Below the pieces are notes generated by a model. It saw nothing but the letters and a program-made list of their open reading frames with translations. It had not been told where the DNA came from and ran no database searches. Source: Symbiodinium kawagutii (lineage: Eukaryota; Sar; Dinophyceae; Suessiales; Symbiodiniaceae). From it: a DNA stretch of 64,000 nt. The DNA is taken from positions 36,790 through 100,789 of the forward strand of contig VSDK01011727.1 of the NCBI GenBank assembly GCA_009767595.1, in the 5' to 3' direction. Below are positions 52,351-62,253 of this stretch, in pieces (position 1 is the stretch's first letter; the number at the start of each line of letters is the position of its first letter). The position numbers and the translations under genes are program-made.

Positions 52351-55290
52351 TTCGGCTGAATGGCCCCGTTTCTTGAAGAAACCTAAAGCTCACGTTGGCA
52401 AATTGACTTTCCACATCCTGTCCCGAATCAATCTGGTTTCCCAAAAGGAACGGACCCCAACCCCAAACCAGTTGTTTGGAACTAGTCTTTGACTTTAGTT
52501 GTTTTTCCTGCAAGAGTTGACATCAATGGCACCTTTGAGCGTACTTTCTCACCCTTTGAACTTTCACGGTTCTCTCAATTTTATGGTTTCAGAATGCTCT
52601 ACAGAACCAAGCAAGCTCTGAAGATTTGGGCCCTGAAGAGTGAAGATGGGAATAGAGCCCCGGCAGAGGAACCGTGTTCAACAAAATCTAGTTTGTACAG
52701 TTCCACTTTGAAGTGCACACATTATCATGACAGGATTTCAATCTTGAAGGCTTTCGGATGCTAATTCACATTGTACGCCCGCAGAGCAGTGGTGACTGAG
52801 GTAAAACACCGCACGGACTTTTCTGCGCACGAGGCCAGTGGTCAGTTTTCCGAAGTTCCAGAAACATAGCAAGGCCTAGCAAAGTCGCTCATAGATGAAT
52901 GGTTTCACAACGAAAGCGTAGAAAGGATCCATGGTTTTCTCATGCTGCATACTGCATACATGGTTTTAGAAAGGATGGTTTCAGAAAGGATGTTTTTTTT
53001 CGTGCATAGATGGTTTCACAATGCACATCAGCTCAGGCAGACTTGCTGCATCGCGTGGTTCGATATCTTGGTGCCGTGGCCGCAGCGGGTGGAACTTTCA
53101 GAATGTTTTAGACAGTTATTCCTGACAGTTTGGTACGATTGGTCTGGGCTGGGACTGCTTCATTGTGTTCCATCATGTCAGATGTTGAGACTCCAACAAG
53201 CCAACAAGACCAAGCAGAACAATTGTATATATGTATATATAATACATGTTTTCATTGTTTAAGTTGTTTTCTTCATTTCGATTTCTACGTTTCTTTCTCT
53301 TGGGTATGGGCTTCACATGTCTTCACATGGCTTCACTGCAATCAGCATCCGCTTTACAGTTTCGATGCTTCAGTGGTTGCACTTGGCACCACAGGCTACC
53401 TCCCAGCGCCTCTCCCAGCACCGATCAGAGATGCGGAGCTCAAAAGTCACAGAGGCGGCAGGTGATGCAAGGCATGGCAGCTTACGATCAGCAAAGCAGT
53501 TTGTTTGCCTTGAAATTTAGAGTCACAATTGGCTTCGTCAAATCTTTGAAACAGCTGGGTTGGGGTCTCTGGGTTGATCCATGGTTTGTTTCAGTAAGGT
53601 GCCAGGATGTATCAGGGTATAACCACGACCTAGAACCAATATGAAGCAATATGAACCGATCTTATCAAACAACCGAGCAAACATTAAACCCCATTCGGAC
53701 AATGTGCCCACATGGTACCGATCTAACCTGAGAAACTTAGCATCGGCACAGCTCAACACATGAATCCCTTCTTCCCATTACGAAAGCCCCTATAATTTGG
53801 AAGAAGAGACATGAAGAGTCTAAGAATCCGTCAGTGATTTCATCCTTTGATCCGTTGCTATCCTTGTCGTCAAGTGGATGTGAGCCGGGCGCTTGAGATT
53901 GTCGTGATGTTGCAGGGGCTAGGTTGCTTTTGTGGCTGAAATCCAAGGAGCACAGGCAGCATAGTCCTGATATGAAGCGAAAGCATGTGTAGCCGTAGCC
54001 ATCTCACTTAGCACTCAATTTGTGAAGTTTCCAATTGGGGTATCTGTTCCCTCATGAATTTACAAGGTTTCCTACCTTTGCTGCTGATCCCTTCTCATTG
54101 CAACGACGGTCTTCACATGGTCCGCTGGCTCATTTCGGCTACAGAAGCTGAAGCTGCGCATTCCCCACCGGCGCGCAGATCTGGCCCACAGCATCCAGAT
54201 GGCTGGTGGCCTCAGTTCGAGTCAGAACGCTGTGATGCCTGAGCTGATGTGGTTTCCAAGATGTTTACATTGCTGGGAACTTCAAACAACTTCATAAATA
54301 ACTTCAAATAACACTATAACTTGAAAATTAACTTCAGATATCAAGATCTGTCAATAACTTCTCAAAATCTGTCAAGATCTTTTTGACCATCATGTCCCGC
54401 CAATTTTGACCACCATGTCCCGCCAAGAGCCGTGAGGCAGTGCGCCTGAGCCGACGCTTGTTGAGCGCCACCTTGCCGGCCATCAAGGAGTCCTTGGGAG
54501 CACCAAAATCTTGGACCGATGATCATCGAATGTGGCTATGGGTCAAGCAGTTAACCAACCAATTTCATGGTGGTTAATAACCGACAAACTACAGGGAAAC
54601 TAATGGTTAATGATAGGGGAACCAGGGGTACGGGGTTTTGACCCACAGCCGAATGTCAGTGATTAGGGAAATGCCTTTGGGTTTTTGCCTTGACAGCATT
54701 GGAGTTGGGCTCTTTAACTGATTGGAGCTTTTTACGGTTTCTTACATTTTCTTACTATTTTTGTTGTTGCTTAAAGATTGCACTCTCAACTCATGTAGGG
54801 GTTTCTCGGCCGAATGAACCTCTGGTCCTCGGTGATGTGTCGGTCCTGTGGCAACGACTAAAAAGCACTTGGCACGAGTGAATGCCATGGGCGCCCTTGC
54901 ATCACCACAAAGTTTTGATATTAGCGACCACCCCTTGTGGCGCGGCCGGCAGCAACATTGTCCTCAGCATCTCTACCACAATTGCATCATGTTCATATCA
55001 ACAGCAACAACAGCACTAAAAATGAGAATGTGGAAAGACTGGGGAAGAGGAAGAGGAAGAGGAGGAGGAGAAGGAGGAGGAGGAGGAAGAATGGAAGGGG
55101 AAGAGAAAGAACAACCATAGACATTCTTACAAAAGCAAGCAGTAGAAAGGTAAAAAAAGCGAACACGTATGCCACTGACACCATAAATCAGAAAATACCA
55201 AAAGCACAGATGCAAATACATGAATGGCAAGACCATCTAGATCAGCAAGTCCATTCTAGCCCATCCATACCTTCCTCATCGCCATAATTA
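52351..55290. other. Mostly non-coding stretch
   Basis: No convincing gene. It contains the MITE-like element at 54534-54650, a local duplication of GACCA.CATGTCCCGCCAA (54386-54425) and a purine-rich GGA/GAAG run (about 55041-55109), which gives a meaningless Arg/Gly/Glu frame. Confidence 0.45.
54534..54650. mobile_element. MITE-like element with 6-bp target duplication
   Basis: 117 bases bounded by GGCTATGGGTC and GACCCACAGCC (inverted repeat, one mismatch). The flanks GAATGT (54528-54533) and GAATGT (54651-54656) are a perfect 6-base target duplication, which shows real insertion. It shares interior sequence with 49492-49589. Confidence 0.8.
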
Positions 55291-55379
55291 CGACAGATCA
55301 CATTTATGTGGAGTCAGACATGAGGTGAGCTTGGCATGGGCCCATGGTCGTGCCATTTTGGCTCAAGACCTGACTTTTG
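55291..55379 (+). repeat. Terminal repeat A1 of YR element 2
   Basis: 89 bases from CGACAGATCACATTTATG to GACCTGACTTTTG, identical by eye to 62139-62227 and 62389-62477. It contains a spliced-leader core at 55352-55367. Confidence 0.95.
55348..55367 (+). promoter_or_regulatory. Dinoflagellate spliced-leader relic in A1
   Basis: GCCATTTTGGCTCAAG (55352-55367) is an exact match to the 3' 16 bases of the dinoflagellate spliced leader, preceded by TCGT where the leader has CCGTA. The copies in A2 and A3 are at 62200-62215 and 62450-62465. It is followed by ACCTGACTTTTGAGGGTCACC, which resembles the sequence after the leader-like site in YR element 1. Confidence 0.85.
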
Positions 55380-55398
55380 AGGGTCACCACAGGTGGGG

Positions 55399-55821
55399 AT
55401 GTTCCAAGGGGTGGTGCCCTACGCTCCTGACCATCAGGTGGAGGTTCGTCAAGGACCTTTCCCCTGGTTGGTCTTAGGGGTGTGGGTGCTCACCTTACTT
55501 CTTGGGGTATCTCTCGGGTGGTGCCTCAAGGGGTCGCTCTCCAGCAGAGTTTGTGTGGTTCTCCCTGCACCGGTGCCATCCTCGTGGGAACGGTTGGTGC
55601 GCAGGGCTTTGGTCTTCATCTACAAGCGGAGGAAGATCAGCCTTGCCTTCGGGAACTACTCCAACCACCGGCTCAGGCAGCTGCCTGCTGCGAAACCGAG
55701 CCCAAGCCGCCAGAGGAAGCGGCCCACTACGCCGCAGCCGATCCTACACGAGGGACCTGCACTCCGAGTTCGACATGGACCCAACGCAGGACGAGCTGCA
55801 GAACATCAACAGCTTGGCTGA
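55399..55821 (+). CDS. YR element 2 leader peptide with membrane segment
   Basis: This frame of about 140 codons starts 31 bases after the spliced-leader relic. It reads MFQGVVPYAPDHQ, then a hydrophobic span (PFPWLVLGVWVLTLLLGVSL, residues about 21-46), then a Cys- and Arg-rich tail. It overlaps the ORF1 (Gag) frame in another phase. Element 1 carries a comparable hydrophobic segment at the start of its recombinase ORF. Function unknown; it may be real or a frame-shifted N-terminal part of ORF1. Confidence 0.5.
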   Translation: MFQGVVPYAPDHQVEVRQGPFPWLVLGVWVLTLLLGVSLGWCLKGSLSSRVCVVLPAPVPSSWERLVRRALVFIYKRRKISLAFGNYSNHRLRQLPAAKPSPSRQRKRPTTPQPILHEGPALRVRHGPNAGRAAEHQQLG

Positions 55822-57082
55822 GGCAAAGGCTTGGTGTGGGGTCGATGGGAACTTGAACACCAGGCTCACTGCGGCCCTTGGTGATCCAGCCCGGGTCCGG
55901 GAAGTGGCCTTGATCCCGCGACCCGCATGGGACGAGGCCGTCCGTGACCTTCAGGTGCCCGACACCACGCAGGCCGAGCCATATCCTTTGCGTGGACTCA
56001 CTCCGGTCGAGAAGGCTAGGGTGGAATCCTTACGCAGGGTGTGCAACCTTCGCGTTGGCCGTCAAGCTGATGACTCAGCTGCAGCAGCACCAGCAGCACC
56101 AGCTGTACCAGGCCCACCACTTCCTGCAGTTCATGGAGGAGGAACAGCTGGCCAGGCCCGGAAGCTCAAGCTTTCGGCAGTGCTTGACCCGACCTTGGAC
56201 GCCGAGATCGTGCCTTTGACGGAGGCGGAGTCCACTGCGATGTACACAAAGTACCGTGATCGCTTTGGGGACTTCCCGTCAGCTGACTCGGATGTCAGTC
56301 GGGATCAACTTGCTGCTCTCAGCCAGGTGGTTCAAACAGGTGCCGTCCCGTTTGCGGATTTCAGCACGTTTGGACCTTACGGCCAGCGATTGCTGAGGAA
56401 GCAGACGTTCATGGCTTACCATTTGAACCCTACCACGGGCGACTGGATTCGAAAGGAGCAACCTGGACCTGGCTCCTTCCACGAATGGTACATGACCTGG
56501 AAGTGCTATAGGACCGGGATGCTACTCTTGGAAGCCGTGGACGCCGAGAGGTTGGACAGCTACTCCGAGTTCATCCGGGGGTTCGTGCAGCAGTTCGGCG
56601 AGGAGGCCTGGTCATTCATCAGCCGTGCGGATTCGAGGATGCGCTCTGAGCACCTTGACCGCAAACGGCGCCAGTTGCGAGCAGAGCCTCAGTTCAACTA
56701 CACGGATGCTTCCCCTTGGTCGGCATGCTATGCGGCAGCCATCAGGGAATCCGATTTCTGGCAGAAAGAGCTGGCAACCCCTGCCACTCTTTTCCTTGCC
56801 AGGAACAAGAGGGATTCTGCTAGCAACACTTCGGATGGCACCAGTCCGAAGCAGGCACGCAGAGCCAAAGGTCCCAAGAAGTACACGGGTGAGGACCACT
56901 CCAAGAAGAATGAGGAGGGCATCTACACCCACAACCGCAAGGGCATCGAGATCTGCCGTGGGTTCAACTGCGGGAAGTGCGGGACATCCAAAGCACAAAG
57001 CAAGTGCAAGAGCAACCGCTCCCATCAGGGCAACAAGTGCCTCGGACCGCACCAAGCACTGAATTGCCCGAAGGCAGACTGA
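55775..57082 (+). CDS. YR element 2 ORF1, Gag-like
   Basis: The ATG at 55775 (MDPTQDELQNINSLAEAKAW) is the first good one in a longer open frame. It has LNTRLTAALGDPARVREVAL and LTPVEKARVESLRRVC, aligning with ORF1 of element 1, and the conserved VPFADFSTFGPYGQRLLRKQ and GPGSFHEWYMTWKCYR block that matches VDFAVWMP... and GPSNHQAWTSSWRVFK. The C-terminus is Cys/His-rich: ICRGFNCGKCGTSKAQSKC, then HQGNKCLGPHQALNC. It ends at TGA 57080-57082, followed by CCCG and an ATG (57087). Probable nucleic-acid-binding capsid protein. Confidence 0.87.
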   Translation: MDPTQDELQNINSLAEAKAWCGVDGNLNTRLTAALGDPARVREVALIPRPAWDEAVRDLQVPDTTQAEPYPLRGLTPVEKARVESLRRVCNLRVGRQADDSAAAAPAAPAVPGPPLPAVHGGGTAGQARKLKLSAVLDPTLDAEIVPLTEAESTAMYTKYRDRFGDFPSADSDVSRDQLAALSQVVQTGAVPFADFSTFGPYGQRLLRKQTFMAYHLNPTTGDWIRKEQPGPGSFHEWYMTWKCYRTGMLLLEAVDAERLDSYSEFIRGFVQQFGEEAWSFISRADSRMRSEHLDRKRRQLRAEPQFNYTDASPWSACYAAAIRESDFWQKELATPATLFLARNKRDSASNTSDGTSPKQARRAKGPKKYTGEDHSKKNEEGIYTHNRKGIEICRGFNCGKCGTSKAQSKCKSNRSHQGNKCLGPHQALNCPKAD

Positions 57083-57086
57083 CCCG

Positions 57087-58220
57087 ATGGATCCTCGCCT
57101 CCCGTTGGGAAAGGAGGCAAGAAGAGGACTGCCCCCACTTCGGAAGTTGAAGGCTCAGCGAAACCCAACGAGCCAACAGAGCCACCCACCAAACGGCAGA
57201 GACAGGCCATTGCAGAACATCAAGCTGAAGCCGGCCAAAGAGGATGCAAGGCGAAACAAGCCCAAGCCGGAGCCAAAGAAGGACACCACCGAACCCGGAG
57301 GTCCATCCTCAAGCTCCAAGACCTTGGGTCGCTTCAGTGGCCCGGTCATGGAACCGCCACGGCCTTACGGGTTCTGGACTTGCCGCCAGGCAGACGAGCC
57401 GGACAGACCCGTGGCGCTCATCCTCTTCTCAGGCCGCTCGAGGCCAGGGGACCTCCATTCTCAGCTGGTGGACTTAGGCTGGTTGGTTTGTTCAGTGGAC
57501 ACCATCGCGCCTGTTCCTACCGACGTGCTGAGCGATGGGGTGTGGAGCACCATCCTCAAGGACATCAAGGAGGGCTTCTTCACAGGGCTTTGGATTGCAA
57601 CCCCCTGCAACACTTTCTCCCCGTTAAGGGAGAAGCCCCCCGGACCTAGACCATTGCGGTCTGTCCAATGCATTCAAGGCTTCAGCAAAGACCAGCTGAC
57701 CCAGGCCGAGTTCAAACAACTCAAGGAGGCCAACATCCTGGTCGACCGCTCAGCAGAAGCTGCCACGGCTCAGGATTCCAACGGCATGCCGTGGGGCTTG
57801 GAGAATCCGCTTCACGATCCAGAGAAACCTCAACTCTGGTTCATGCCCAAGATCCAAGAGCTGGCAAACAGACCAGGTGTTAGGCAAATCGTCTTCGACC
57901 AATGTCGGACGGGCCTCACCACAACGAAACCTACAAAGCTCCTGGTCAAGCTGCTCGACATTCATGAATTGGACGGCCTGCAGAGGTGCAACCACAAGCT
58001 CCAGTCCTTCAAGAGGGCAGACGGCACCACCTACAGAGCTGCCCATGAATCCACGGTCCAGAAGTGGATCACAGGGCCGGACGGAAGGACCCAACGAGCA
58101 TCCAAGTCGCAAGGGGAGTACACGGCCGAGCTCTCTGAGCTCCTGGCCCTGACATTCCACCACACGCTGAAGGGCTCGCCGTGGTTGAAGGTCCAGCTCC
58201 AGAAGGAGGTGATCCCCTGA
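57087..58220 (+). CDS. YR element 2 ORF2 first part: methyltransferase-like module
   Basis: 377 codons. After a basic, low-complexity first 110 residues comes VALILFSGRSRPGD (motif I-like), LVCSVDTIAPV, LWIATPCNTFSPLREK (57595-57620, PC..FS), MPWGLENPLHDPEK (about 57790-57820, Glu-Asn-Pro) and FDQCRTGLTTTKPTKLL, ending in a RCNHKLQ block. These correspond to the cytosine-methyltransferase fold (motifs I, IV and VI), but the canonical motif VIII and a recognition domain are not visible, so activity is uncertain. The frame stops at TGA 58218-58220, yet the next RT frame is the same frame, so the stop may be one substitution (CGA to TGA). Confidence 0.82.
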   Translation: MDPRLPLGKEARRGLPPLRKLKAQRNPTSQQSHPPNGRDRPLQNIKLKPAKEDARRNKPKPEPKKDTTEPGGPSSSSKTLGRFSGPVMEPPRPYGFWTCRQADEPDRPVALILFSGRSRPGDLHSQLVDLGWLVCSVDTIAPVPTDVLSDGVWSTILKDIKEGFFTGLWIATPCNTFSPLREKPPGPRPLRSVQCIQGFSKDQLTQAEFKQLKEANILVDRSAEAATAQDSNGMPWGLENPLHDPEKPQLWFMPKIQELANRPGVRQIVFDQCRTGLTTTKPTKLLVKLLDIHELDGLQRCNHKLQSFKRADGTTYRAAHESTVQKWITGPDGRTQRASKSQGEYTAELSELLALTFHHTLKGSPWLKVQLQKEVIP

Positions 58221-59144
58221 CCCGATGAAGACGAGCCTTGGAGGCCAGACCCTGAGCTGGAGAATGCGCAGCAGACCGAAAAGGAGAAGCAGAACAAGAA
58301 GGCCATCGGCGGGATGAGGAACCCCGACTTCAGCATCAAGCACGTGCCGGATTCCAGAGGACCAGGAGAAGCCATTGGATCCCTCCTCAAGAAGGCGCAG
58401 GAACTCTGGCCCAATCTGCAGGACACCGCCAAAGCCATCCTTCGAGGTCAAGAAGCCCCAGAGCTTGACGCGGACATCCTGAAGGAGATCCGGAGGTGTG
58501 CTATCAAGGTCCTTGGCGGCGATGGTACAGCTGTCAGACCTCGAGCGGCAAAAGCCTCAACGCCTTTGAGTTCAGAGGTGATGGCATCCTGGGGAGCGGC
58601 CACAAACGACCCCGATGCCAACACCCTTGCCGAGTGGTTGGACCATGGGGCACCGCTGGGCTTCCGGCATGCCATACAAACCAACAACATCTTTCCACCG
58701 GCAGAGGACAGGGCACTGGACATCGACGAGCTCGAGCCCACCTCTAACCTTGGGGAATGGACTAACTACAAGTCCGCCATCGAGGAGAAGGAAGACCTCG
58801 ACCGCCTCATCTCCGAGTACATCGACCGCGGATTCTGCCACGTGGTGGATTCACTGGAGGAGGCGGAAAGGGAGTTGGGAACAGCACCCACCTTGGCAAA
58901 GATGGGTGTGGTGGTCAAGTACAGCCCTCAGGGACAGAAGAAGTCCCGGATAATATGGGACTTGAGGCAAAGCCAGGCCAACCTCCACTGCAAGCAAGCG
59001 GAGAGGGTGCTGCTTCCGAAGCTCACGGATGTGGCTAGGGCAGCAAAGCAGTTCTACCTCAAGGGGAAGAAAGAGGTCTGGCTGGTCGCCCTCGACATCA
59101 AGGATGCGTTCTTGAACGTCCCTCAGGGCCTGACAAGAGCATGA
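58221..59144 (+). CDS. YR element 2 ORF2: N-terminal reverse transcriptase
   Basis: It continues the frame of 57087-58220 after the TGA. An acidic linker (ENAQQTEKEKQNKKAIGGMR) leads to DFSIKHVPDS, then reverse transcriptase: KMGVVVKYSPQGQKKSRIIW and LVALDIKDAFLNVP (motif A Asp). The frame ends at 59142-59144 in the sequence ATGA, while the remainder of the RT reads in another frame from the ATG at 59141. The first ATG of this part in frame is at 58314. The two pieces of one RT domain would need a frameshift; decay is the simplest reading, but the ATGA overlap leaves reinitiation possible. Confidence 0.85.
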   Translation, partial: PDEDEPWRPDPELENAQQTEKEKQNKKAIGGMRNPDFSIKHVPDSRGPGEAIGSLLKKAQELWPNLQDTAKAILRGQEAPELDADILKEIRRCAIKVLGGDGTAVRPRAAKASTPLSSEVMASWGAATNDPDANTLAEWLDHGAPLGFRHAIQTNNIFPPAEDRALDIDELEPTSNLGEWTNYKSAIEEKEDLDRLISEYIDRGFCHVVDSLEEAERELGTAPTLAKMGVVVKYSPQGQKKSRIIWDLRQSQANLHCKQAERVLLPKLTDVARAAKQFYLKGKKEVWLVALDIKDAFLNVPQGLTRA

Positions 59145-60337
59145 CAGTGGCTGCAAAGAAGGACGCTGCCGGCAAGGACGAGATCATCATCTTTGACACC
59201 TTAGTGTTTGGATCGCGCTCCAGCCCCACGGTGTGGGGACGCTTCGCTGCACTCCTAGGACGGTCATGGGCCGTAGTGGAGCAGCGGGCGATTCCTCAGA
59301 TCTATGTGGATGATCCAGCACTGGTGATTGGCGGCGACTTCGATGAGGCCACGGAGATCCTCACCAACATGCTTCTTTGGGCAGCCACGCTTGGCTACCC
59401 GGTCAAGCTGACCAAAGCCGTTGGGGGCAAGAGAATTGACTGGATTGGTGCCTCGATTTCAGTCGATGACGAGCACCAGCAGATCACCATCTCTATCCCC
59501 CAGGACAAGCGAGCCAAACTCCTGGAAGGCACCGAGAACATCCTTCGGAAACCCGTGGTGGACAGGAAGTCACTACAGGTCCCCACGGGAGGACTCTCCT
59601 TCGTGGCCGGGCTGATACCGCACCTCAAGCCTTTCCTTGACTCGTTCTGGAGGTTGCTAGCAGAAGACTGTGGAAGCAGTAGAGCGAATGACGGAGTCGG
59701 ACGACGACCTTCCGGAAAGCTCCTACACACCCGCAGGATTCTGCCGGCACTCGGATGGGTCAAGGCGCTGCTTGGGGGCATACCCACACCACTGGAAAGG
59801 ACCTTCAAGATGTCGGCCCCTGGATTGAACGCAGAGATCGTCACCGACGCTTCACCTTGGGGCATCGGCGGAGTTCTTCGAGTCGGTGGGAAGCCCAAAG
59901 ACATCCCACAGTCGGTGTTGGAAAGATTTAACGCGAGGGTGGGCGATTCCAAGTTTAACACACTGTGGGAGGGCCTTGCCCTTTTGGTTGCCTGCAGGCT
60001 ATGGCTCCCCGGTGTCGGCCTCGGCGCCAGGGTTCGAGCCAAATCGGACAACCTAGGCATCCTCCGTATGCTTGCCAAAGGCAGCGCCCGTTCGCCGGAG
60101 TTGAACGTCCTGGCGAGGGAATTTGCCTTGGATCAGGCGTTGGAAATGTACAGACTGACGTGGCTTCAGCACATACCAGGCATCACGAACCTGGAAGCTG
60201 ACGCGTTATCCCGAAAGTTTTCTCCACACCCGCCAGCCGAGCCGGGGCATCTAAGTCAGGTGCCTTTGACGCCTGTAGACATCGGCGTAGGCTACTGGCG
60301 AGTGGATTACCGCCCTTCGAACAGATCCTCGCGGTAA
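59141..60337 (+). CDS. YR element 2: C-terminal reverse transcriptase and RNase H
   Basis: It starts MTVAAKKDAAGKDE and continues IIFDTLVFGSRSSPTVWGRF, then IPQIYVDDPALVIGG with the intact YVDD (about 59293-59335). Thumb: KRIDWIGASIS and LSFVAGLIPHLKPF. RNase H: AEIVTDASPWGIGGVL, LWEGLALLVACRLW, AKSDNLGILRML and ITNLEADALSRKF, giving the D-E-D-D set. About 398 codons; the frame ends at TAA 60335-60337. Confidence 0.92.
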   Translation: MTVAAKKDAAGKDEIIIFDTLVFGSRSSPTVWGRFAALLGRSWAVVEQRAIPQIYVDDPALVIGGDFDEATEILTNMLLWAATLGYPVKLTKAVGGKRIDWIGASISVDDEHQQITISIPQDKRAKLLEGTENILRKPVVDRKSLQVPTGGLSFVAGLIPHLKPFLDSFWRLLAEDCGSSRANDGVGRRPSGKLLHTRRILPALGWVKALLGGIPTPLERTFKMSAPGLNAEIVTDASPWGIGGVLRVGGKPKDIPQSVLERFNARVGDSKFNTLWEGLALLVACRLWLPGVGLGARVRAKSDNLGILRMLAKGSARSPELNVLAREFALDQALEMYRLTWLQHIPGITNLEADALSRKFSPHPPAEPGHLSQVPLTPVDIGVGYWRVDYRPSNRSSR

Positions 60338-60434
60338 AAAGAGGGAGAGCTTAGGGGAAGTGAGGGAGAACCTGAGCCGTCACCCCTTTCACTCGGTTTG
60401 GGGGTAGTTCGTTTGGTCATCCTGCAGACTGCAG

Positions 60435-61979
60435 ATGCCTAGGTTCAAGCGAACGTTACCACAGTCCAAAGTGACGCCAAAACCGGCGCCAAAGAGGCCG
60501 ACTTTGCTGCATGAAGGGTTTGCCATTCCCCTGACACCCCCGTCGGGAGAGGACCCATCCTTGCATAGGCAGCTCGCCATAAGCGCAGCTCCTGCAGATG
60601 GGGAACCCAAACCATACAGCAGAGGTTCAGCCATTGCCGCCATGGCAGCTATCCAGGACCCAGCCCAGTGCATTGGCGGATGCTTCCTCGGCCACCACCA
60701 TAGGTCCAACCCGCTCCAGGCAACAGCTATGGGAAACCTTAGCTACCACGGCTGGTTTCTCCGAACCATTCTGTTTGTCCCCGGAGTTGATCTACACGGT
60801 GGTGGGGGCCCTCAAGATGGCGGGCTATCGCTCTGCTGAGCTCTACTTGGATTCACATAGCAGGCGGCCATCCTTCGACTGACCAGCTTGTTCAAGCGAG
60901 GCGACTAGCCATTCGCAGTTGCAAGCGTGGACTGGGTCATCCCAAGCAGGCGGGTGGTCTTCCCTTACTTCGCCTTGGGTCTTTGGTCAGCCAGAGGCAA
61001 CCGTTCTCACCGGACGGACCACTGTGGCCGGCGCGATCCACTGTCATCGCTTCATGGTGGGTGGCTCGGGGGGGGCACAAGGGCTCACATCACGTTTGAC
61101 CATTCGGTCAAGAAGGTCACGTGGAGGTTGCCTTCATCGAAGACGGATCAGGCGGCATTGGGCGCTTACCGCTCTCACCGGTGCGCCTGCGATTTTGGGT
61201 CACCTTCTGTTTGCCCCTACCACTTGTTGCTCGAGCAGTGCAATATGGTGGGCACAGAGAGTACCAGCCCCATATTCCCCTCATCTTCGGGCGCTCCTGC
61301 TTCCAAGCTCGGGTGGGCACACACCTTCGAGCAACTGGCGGTTGCGTTGGGCCTACCCACGCAACACCCCAATGGAGCTAAGATGTACACAGGTCATTCT
61401 GCCCGAGTGACGGGTGCGCGCCACTTGGCGTCCACTCAAGTGGAGCTATGGCGGGTTCAGCTGTTCGGTCGATGGGGCAGCTCTGTGTTTATGCATTATA
61501 TTCAAGAGGCGCCCATGTCTCAACTGGATAGCTTAGCCCTCGAAACTGGTGCCAAGCTCTCCATCGAAGAGGCCAAGTTGGAACTCCAGGCCCTTCTTCG
61601 GGAGACTACTGCATCAACAAGACAGAGCATTGCTACACCACCAGCCGAGATGCTTTTGGATTGCGAGGCGGCCATCGACACCACCATCCCTGCACCGCCG
61701 GCAAAGAAGTTCGTTCTCAACACGAACTCTGGCGGCAAGATCCATACACCATTGGATGCCGAACTCGAACTCCATCCTCGACAATGGAGAACTAGGTGCG
61801 GATGGAGATTCGGCCTTCATTCTGCGGAAACGCAGTGGCTGTCTCAGGATGACTTCGATGTGTCCACCATCCCTCGCTGCTCCAAGTGTTTTAATTTACC
61901 CCGGAAGCCACACCCATCCCCATCAGATTCTTCTTCCGACTCATCGTCCACCTCTGCGACTGGCTCGCAGGTGGGATGA
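60435..61979 (+). CDS. YR element 2 tyrosine recombinase (frameshifted)
   Basis: The start is uncertain: the ATG at 60435 (MPRFKRTLPQSKVTPKPAPK) opens a basic linker, then the reading shifts to give LWETLATTAGFSEPF and LIYTVVGALKMAGYRSAEL. It shifts again near 60865 (GHPSTDQLVQARRLAIRSCK) and in the G run near 61070, just after the expected Arg I (STVIASWWVAR). From about 61080 to the end the frame is intact: WRLPSSKTDQAALG with the active Lys, YTGHSARVTGARHL with the H..R pair, and LFGRWGSSVFMHYIQEAP with the nucleophile Tyr near 61498. The C-terminus has RTRCGWRF and IPRCSKCF, the CGW.F/C.KC tail shared with element 1. Confidence 0.85.
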
Positions 61980-62003
61980 AGTGGAGAGTTGGACTCTTTG
62001 TCA

Positions 62004-62138
62004 GGTGGCGACAGTTTAACTGATCCTGGCTGTGAGTGTCAAACACTCATAACAGGTCAGTGACAAAGCGCCCAACTGATAAAACAGAGCTCCGCTCCAC
62101 TGATAGGTGGGTGGCTGGGGATAGCGTTGCACCGATGT
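62004..62138 (+). repeat. Repeat B1 of YR element 2
   Basis: 135 bases from GGTGGCGACAGTTTAACTG, including the hairpin TGAGTGT/ACACTCA. It recurs at 62254-62388 and, for 55 bases, at 62504-62558. Confidence 0.93.
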
Positions 62139-62227
62139 CGACAGATCACATTTATGTGGAGTCAGACATGAGGTGAGCTTGGCATGGGCCCATGGTCGTG
62201 CCATTTTGGCTCAAGACCTGACTTTTG
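62139..62227 (+). repeat. Repeat A2 of YR element 2
   Basis: 89 bases identical to A1 (55291-55379), directly abutting B1. A spliced-leader core is at 62200-62215. Confidence 0.95.
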
Positions 62228-62253
62228 CCCGCCCTTCAGTTCCCACCCTTCTT

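Noticed and set aside
53991-54003. GCCGTAGCCATCTC, matching the 5' part of the spliced leader (CCGTAGCCAT)
   Set aside because: Only ten bases match and the diagnostic TTTTGGCTCAAG part is missing.
55034-55120. Arg/Gly/Glu-rich frame
   Set aside because: It comes from a purine-rich simple repeat; the opposite strand is equally open (Leu/Pro/Ser-rich).
59130-59150. Programmed frameshift or reinitiation at ATGA between the two RT parts of YR element 2
   Set aside because: The break lies inside the RT palm, so a decay indel is more likely. Not kept as a separate finding without other copies to compare.
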